Positions 39,772 through 42,763 of a stretch of 42,763 nt of DNA are shown one piece after another. This DNA is from Candidatus Bathyarchaeota archaeon (GTDB taxonomy: Archaea; Thermoproteota; Bathyarchaeia; TCS64; B23), in NCBI GenBank assembly GCA_937898665.1, contig CALEIY010000007.1, positions 1 through 42,763 of the forward strand, read 5' to 3'. The notes below the pieces were generated by a model. It worked only from the letters and a program-made list of their open reading frames with translations. It made no database searches and was not told where the DNA came from. A program made the translations under genes and the position numbers. Position 1 is the first letter of the stretch. Each line of letters opens with the position of its first letter.

Positions 39772-40219
39772 ACTCCCTCCGTATCTTCTCCTGCAGCAGC
39801 ATCAGGCCGTGGATTATGGCCTCAGGCCTCGGGGGGCATCCCGGTATGTAGACGTCGACGGGCACTAGATCGTCGATGGCGACGGTGGCGTAGGAGTCGT
39901 AGAAGGGGCCTCGACCCGTTGGGCAGGCTCCGACGGAGACGACGAATTTGGGTTCACCCATCTGCTCATAGAGGTATTTGACCCTCTCCCCCATCTTCCT
40001 GGAGATTACGCCGACAACCATGAGGCAGTCACATTGACGGACGCTGGCGAAGGGGAGGACGCCCAATCGCTCCATGTCGAATCTGGAGCCTGAGACCTGC
40101 ATGAACTCTGGGCTGCAGCAGCCGGTGACGAAGTGGACTGGCCAGATGCTGAACTTCCTCGCCCATGTTAATAGGTAGTCGATGACTCCATAGATCGGGG
40201 CCGCAAATCTCTCAGCCAT
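39746..40219 (-). CDS. nuoB: complex I-like subunit B (N2 cluster, PSST type)
   Basis: A 157-residue subunit that binds the terminal N2 [4Fe-4S] cluster next to the quinone site. The ligands are Cys34 and Cys35 (the tandem pair in TGCCSPEFM), Cys99 (SVGACPTG) and Cys128 (IPGCPPRPEA). MERLGVLPFASVRQCDCLMVVG between them is the family core. It starts at ATG 40219, one base after the nuoA stop. Confidence 0.96.
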   Translation of the reverse strand: MAERFAAPIYGVIDYLLTWARKFSIWPVHFVTGCCSPEFMQVSGSRFDMERLGVLPFASVRQCDCLMVVGVISRKMGERVKYLYEQMGEPKFVVSVGACPTGRGPFYDSYATVAIDDLVPVDVYIPGCPPRPEAIIHGLMLLQEKIRRECGFRAGKE

Positions 40220-40220
40220 A

Positions 40221-40601
40221 TCATCTCACCAGCTTATCGAGCTCTGATAGGAAGTATCCTATGCCGATGAGGATTATGAGGGTGTAGAGGAAGACAGCTG
40301 TGAGGGTGAGGGGGCTGGGGGAGTAGACGGAGGTTAGGATGATCCATGTGAAGGCGTCGAGGGCGAAGAAGACGACGGCGTATCCGAAGTATCGGAGGGC
40401 CCCCGTCACCCTGAAGCTTAAAGCCCTCCCAAAGGGGGGTTGACCACACTCATAGATGTTCCTCTTAATCGGATTCGGCTTACTTGGGGCTAGAAGCTTG
40501 GATAGGAGGATTGCGATGGAGAGGAAGGCTATGAAGAGGGCGGTGAAGAGCCAGAAGGCGATATAGCCTCCTATTTTAATCATGAGGCGTCCACTCCCCA
40601 A
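40221..40601 (-). CDS. nuoA: complex I-like subunit A
   Basis: A 126-residue protein with three membrane helices (about 12-34, 69-90 and 95-118). The loop NIYECGQPPFGRALSFRV near 48-65 contains the conserved YECG of NuoA. It starts at TTG 40601 with GGAGGAG a few bases upstream on the minus strand; ATG 40583 is an alternative but lacks a binding site. It opens the twelve-gene nuo run and faces the hydrogenase operon across a 125-bp spacer. Confidence 0.93.
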   Translation of the reverse strand: MGSGRLMIKIGGYIAFWLFTALFIAFLSIAILLSKLLAPSKPNPIKRNIYECGQPPFGRALSFRVTGALRYFGYAVVFFALDAFTWIILTSVYSPSPLTLTAVFLYTLIILIGIGYFLSELDKLVR

Positions 40602-40639
40602 TACTCCTCCAATAACCCTATTTAATCTTTAACCCCTCA

Positions 40640-40662
40640 AAATTTTAGGATGCCTAAAATTT
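40640..40662. promoter_or_regulatory. perfect palindrome between hydrogenase and complex I operons
   Basis: AAATTTTAGG (40640-40649) and CCTAAAATTT (40653-40662) are exact inverted copies around ATG. It is centred in the intergenic region between the divergent nuoA and hydrogenase genes, about 10 bp upstream of the TATA-like box of the latter, and its AT core could overlap the minus-strand promoter of nuoA. This is the position of an operator controlling both operons; the regulator is unknown. Confidence 0.6.
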
Positions 40663-40670
40663 ACGGGTAA

Positions 40671-40720
40671 AACAATAAATAGGCCGAGAAGAGATTAGAG
40701 CAGACATTTTTTGAGGAGGG
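40671..40720 (+). promoter_or_regulatory. promoter and ribosome binding site of the hydrogenase operon
   Basis: TATA-like AACAATAAATA (40671-40681) would give initiation near 40705. The ribosome binding site GAGGAGGG (40713-40720) is 6 bp from TTG 40727 and decides that start. Confidence 0.45.
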
Positions 40721-40726
40721 AGAAGC

Positions 40727-41692
40727 TTGGAGCCTGAGAAGATACATGTAATCTGGCTGTCGGGGCAGGCATGCACGGGGTGCACGGTCTCCTTCCTAAA
40801 TGCGACGCATCCAAGCCTCGTCGACATCCTGACGGGCTTCATACCCCAGGCCGCTGGAATAACCCTCGACTACCACCAGACGATCATGCTCCCCTGGGGT
40901 GAGGAGGCCTTGAAGGCTGTGGAGGCCGCGGAGCGAGGTGAACTCGAACCCTTCGTCCTCGTCGTCGAGGGAGCCGTCCCAGATGAGGATAAGGCCGGAG
41001 AGGGATACTGGTGTGCCATCGGAGAGGAGAATGGCAGACCCATAACCTTCTCAGAGCGCCTAAAGAAACTCGCCGATAAGGCGGTTGCAGTTGTCGCCGC
41101 GGGAACATGCTCAAGCTTCGGGGGTATACCCCACGGCAAGCCGAATCCGACGGGCGCGATGGGGGTGATGGACTTCCTCGGCAGAGACTGGAGGAGTAAG
41201 GCTGGAATCCCCATAATCAACGTCCCTGGATGCCCAGTTCATGGGGAGCATCTCGCCGAGGTTTTAGCCCACGCAGTCCTAGCCGTGAGGGGATATCTAC
41301 CGCTGCCGGAGCTGGATGAGTGGCATAGGCCAAAATACATATTTGGACAGACCGTTCACGACAACTGTCCGAGGGCTGGCCTATACTCGGATGGGAAGAC
41401 TAGCCACGCCTTCGGTGAGCCATACTGCATGGGCCTCCTAGGATGTAAGGGGCCGATAAGCCACTGCGACGCCCCGAAGAGGGGGTTCGTCGAGGGCGTC
41501 GGGGGATGCACGGCCATCGGCGGCATCTGTATAGGATGCACGGAGCCGGAGTTCCCCGATGAACCTTATGGGCCGTTCCTGAAGAAGGCGCCAGCCACAT
41601 TCTTCATCGCCGAGAAGATACGTGGAATAATCGCTGGACTCGACGCCGTCTGGCATAGATTTGAGGAGAAGCTCGTGGGGAGGAAGCTGTGA
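40727..41692 (+). CDS. [NiFe] uptake-type hydrogenase small subunit, no Tat signal
   Basis: A 321-residue Fe-S subunit of a [NiFe] hydrogenase of the group 1/2 type. The proximal cluster ligands are Cys16, Cys19 (CTGC), Cys128 and Cys169. The distal cluster ligands are His211, Cys214, Cys234 and Cys240. The medial cluster has Cys247, Cys268 and Cys271, plus Cys261 seven residues before Cys268, where standard group 1 enzymes have Pro, so a [4Fe-4S] instead of a [3Fe-4S] is predicted. There is no twin-arginine signal and no C-terminal membrane anchor, so the enzyme is cytoplasmic, most like group 2 (an archaeal 2e-like type is possible). It starts at TTG 40727. The large subunit follows 10 bp later. 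Confidence 0.9.
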   Translation: MEPEKIHVIWLSGQACTGCTVSFLNATHPSLVDILTGFIPQAAGITLDYHQTIMLPWGEEALKAVEAAERGELEPFVLVVEGAVPDEDKAGEGYWCAIGEENGRPITFSERLKKLADKAVAVVAAGTCSSFGGIPHGKPNPTGAMGVMDFLGRDWRSKAGIPIINVPGCPVHGEHLAEVLAHAVLAVRGYLPLPELDEWHRPKYIFGQTVHDNCPRAGLYSDGKTSHAFGEPYCMGLLGCKGPISHCDAPKRGFVEGVGGCTAIGGICIGCTEPEFPDEPYGPFLKKAPATFFIAEKIRGIIAGLDAVWHRFEEKLVGRKL

Positions 41693-41702
41693 GGTGGTGA
41701 AA

Positions 41703-42763
41703 ATGGTGAAGAAGGAAGTCCTGATCGAGCCGATGACGAGGCTGGAGGGACACCTGGGCATCCACGCCGTCGCAGACCTGGAGAAGGGGATCTACGTCGA
41801 CGCCCACAGCTTCGTCGTGATGTTCAGGGGCTTCGAGATCATCCTGAAGGGGCGTGAACCCGCCGACGCCATCTGGATCACACAGCGTATCTGCGGAGTC
41901 TGCCCAACACCCCACGCCATCGCCTCGGTTCAGGCAGTGGACATGGCCTATCAGGCCCCGCCGCCGCCGATGGGGGTGCTGCTTAGGAACTTCCTCCATG
42001 GGGCTGAACAGCTCTACGATGCGGCTCTCGGCTGCCTCGTCCTCGAGGGGCCGGACTACAGCGAGGCGGCCGTGAAGAAGTGGAATCCCGACTGGTGGGA
42101 GAAGGCGAGGAGGGCGAAGGCTCCGAATGCGAAGCTCCACGGCTATAAGACCATCGCCGACATCATGAGAGCCCTCAACCCTCTATCAGGAGAGCTTTGG
42201 CTGAGGTCATTAGCCGTGGAGAAGCTGGGTCGAAAGATGGCCTCACTTCTAGGCGGTAAGCATCCCCACGTCGTCTCCATAGTCCCTGGGGGAGTGGCGA
42301 AGACGTTGACGCCTACGGATCTGGAGCAGTATGCCGCCATGCTGGCCCATCACATCGCATTTGCCAAGGAGTTCATACCCGTGATGGATGACCTCCTAGA
42401 CTTCGTCCTCTCCATGGGCTATGAGGAGTGCGGCTCAAGGAGGGTGAACCTCCTCTCCTATGGGGCCTACGACGACCCAGAGGCCTACACGGCGAACTAT
42501 GAGGATATGCCCAACTGGGGGCTGAAGCGGGCCGTCTCGCCAGGCGTAGTGATAGACGGTGAACTCGTCACACAGGACTTGGTAGAGATAAACGTAGGCG
42601 TGAGGGAGTTCGTTGATAGAAGCTACTATGAGGATTGGGCTGGGCCTAGCATCGCCGAGGATCCGGCTGGAAACCCGTTGGATGCCAAGCATCCATGGAA
42701 TAAGGAGACTAAGCCTAAGCCTGGCCCCTATAAGGCTTGGGACTCTAAGTATAGCTGGGCTGG
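41703..42763 (+). CDS. [NiFe] hydrogenase large subunit (partial, runs off the window)
   Basis: N-terminal 353 residues of the Ni-Fe active-site subunit; the 3' end, including the second CxxC pair and maturation cleavage site, lies beyond the window. The first nickel-binding motif is RICGVCPTPHA with Cys64 and Cys67. IEPMTRLEGHLGI at residues 8-20 is the L1-type opening with its conserved Glu. The HHIAFAKEFIPVMDDLL and GVREFVDRSYYEDW segments are also typical of uptake hydrogenases. It starts at ATG 41703 with GAGGTGGTGAAA before it, 10 bp after the small subunit stop. The active-site cysteines separate it from the NuoD-type homologue at 38177-39295. Confidence 0.93.
   Translation, partial: MVKKEVLIEPMTRLEGHLGIHAVADLEKGIYVDAHSFVVMFRGFEIILKGREPADAIWITQRICGVCPTPHAIASVQAVDMAYQAPPPPMGVLLRNFLHGAEQLYDAALGCLVLEGPDYSEAAVKKWNPDWWEKARRAKAPNAKLHGYKTIADIMRALNPLSGELWLRSLAVEKLGRKMASLLGGKHPHVVSIVPGGVAKTLTPTDLEQYAAMLAHHIAFAKEFIPVMDDLLDFVLSMGYEECGSRRVNLLSYGAYDDPEAYTANYEDMPNWGLKRAVSPGVVIDGELVTQDLVEINVGVREFVDRSYYEDWAGPSIAEDPAGNPLDAKHPWNKETKPKPGPYKAWDSKYSWA

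Noticed and set aside
41604-42140. 178-residue minus-strand frame opposite the hydrogenase genes
   Set aside because: It spans the junction of two well-supported plus-strand genes and has no family signal.

Overview
The window comes from an archaeal chromosome, most likely a thermophile of the TACK/Proteoarchaeota assemblage (Aigarchaeota, Korarchaeota or Bathyarchaeota-like; I cannot resolve it further without searches). The evidence is the archaeal information-processing genes (PriS/PriL primase, GINS15, L44e, S27e, L14e, aIF2-alpha, Nop10), an A-type ATP synthase, a tRNA-Thr with the archaeal U discriminator, a GC-rich 23S rRNA, purine-rich coding strands and many TTG/GTG starts. Genes are packed tightly, with ATGA/TGATG overlaps. 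No gene-free stretch exceeds about 300 bases. I saw no insertion sequence, CRISPR array or replication origin.

Layout. 1-395 is the 3' end of a 23S rRNA. 460-5841 holds adenine deaminase divergent from a purine-type phosphoribosyltransferase, then the two-subunit glycine decarboxylase GcvPA/GcvPB. 5845-7283 is a housekeeping group: EMC3/DUF106 membrane protein, cytidylate kinase and L14e. 7256-12844 mixes regulators (TrmB-like, ArsR-like), a nucleoside phosphorylase, an orphan TIM-barrel-like protein, a flavodoxin, a flavin reductase, a small zincin-like protein, Nfu and TatD. 12966-15398 is a four-gene sulfur-trafficking operon: DsrE-like, TusA, SQR-like flavoprotein and DUF1641. 15470-16553 is an AT-richer penicillin-acylase-like (C45) gene whose reading frame runs into the 3' end of an antisense tRNA-Thr. 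16630-21738 is the replication/translation block (priL, HEPN-MNT toxin-antitoxin pair, priS-gins15-rpl44e-rps27e-eif2a-nop10).

21771-42763 is the bioenergetic half. A-ATPase subunits I and K (plus strand) converge on subunits F-H-E-A-B-D-C (minus strand). Upstream of these, in the same direction, lie twelve genes of a complex I-like membrane oxidoreductase (nuoA-B-C-D-H-I-J1-J2-K-N-L-M) with no nuoE/F/G in view. Divergent from nuoA across a 125-bp spacer with a perfect 10-bp-arm palindrome is a [NiFe] hydrogenase. Its small subunit has no Tat signal and carries an extra cysteine predicting three [4Fe-4S] clusters; its large subunit is cut by the window end.

Inferred working picture: hydrogen oxidation (and perhaps sulfide/sulfane-sulfur oxidation by the SQR-like operon) feeds the membrane electron pool, the complex I-like enzyme pumps ions, and the A-ATPase makes ATP. 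The electron donor of the complex I-like enzyme and any direct link to the hydrogenase are not shown by the sequence.
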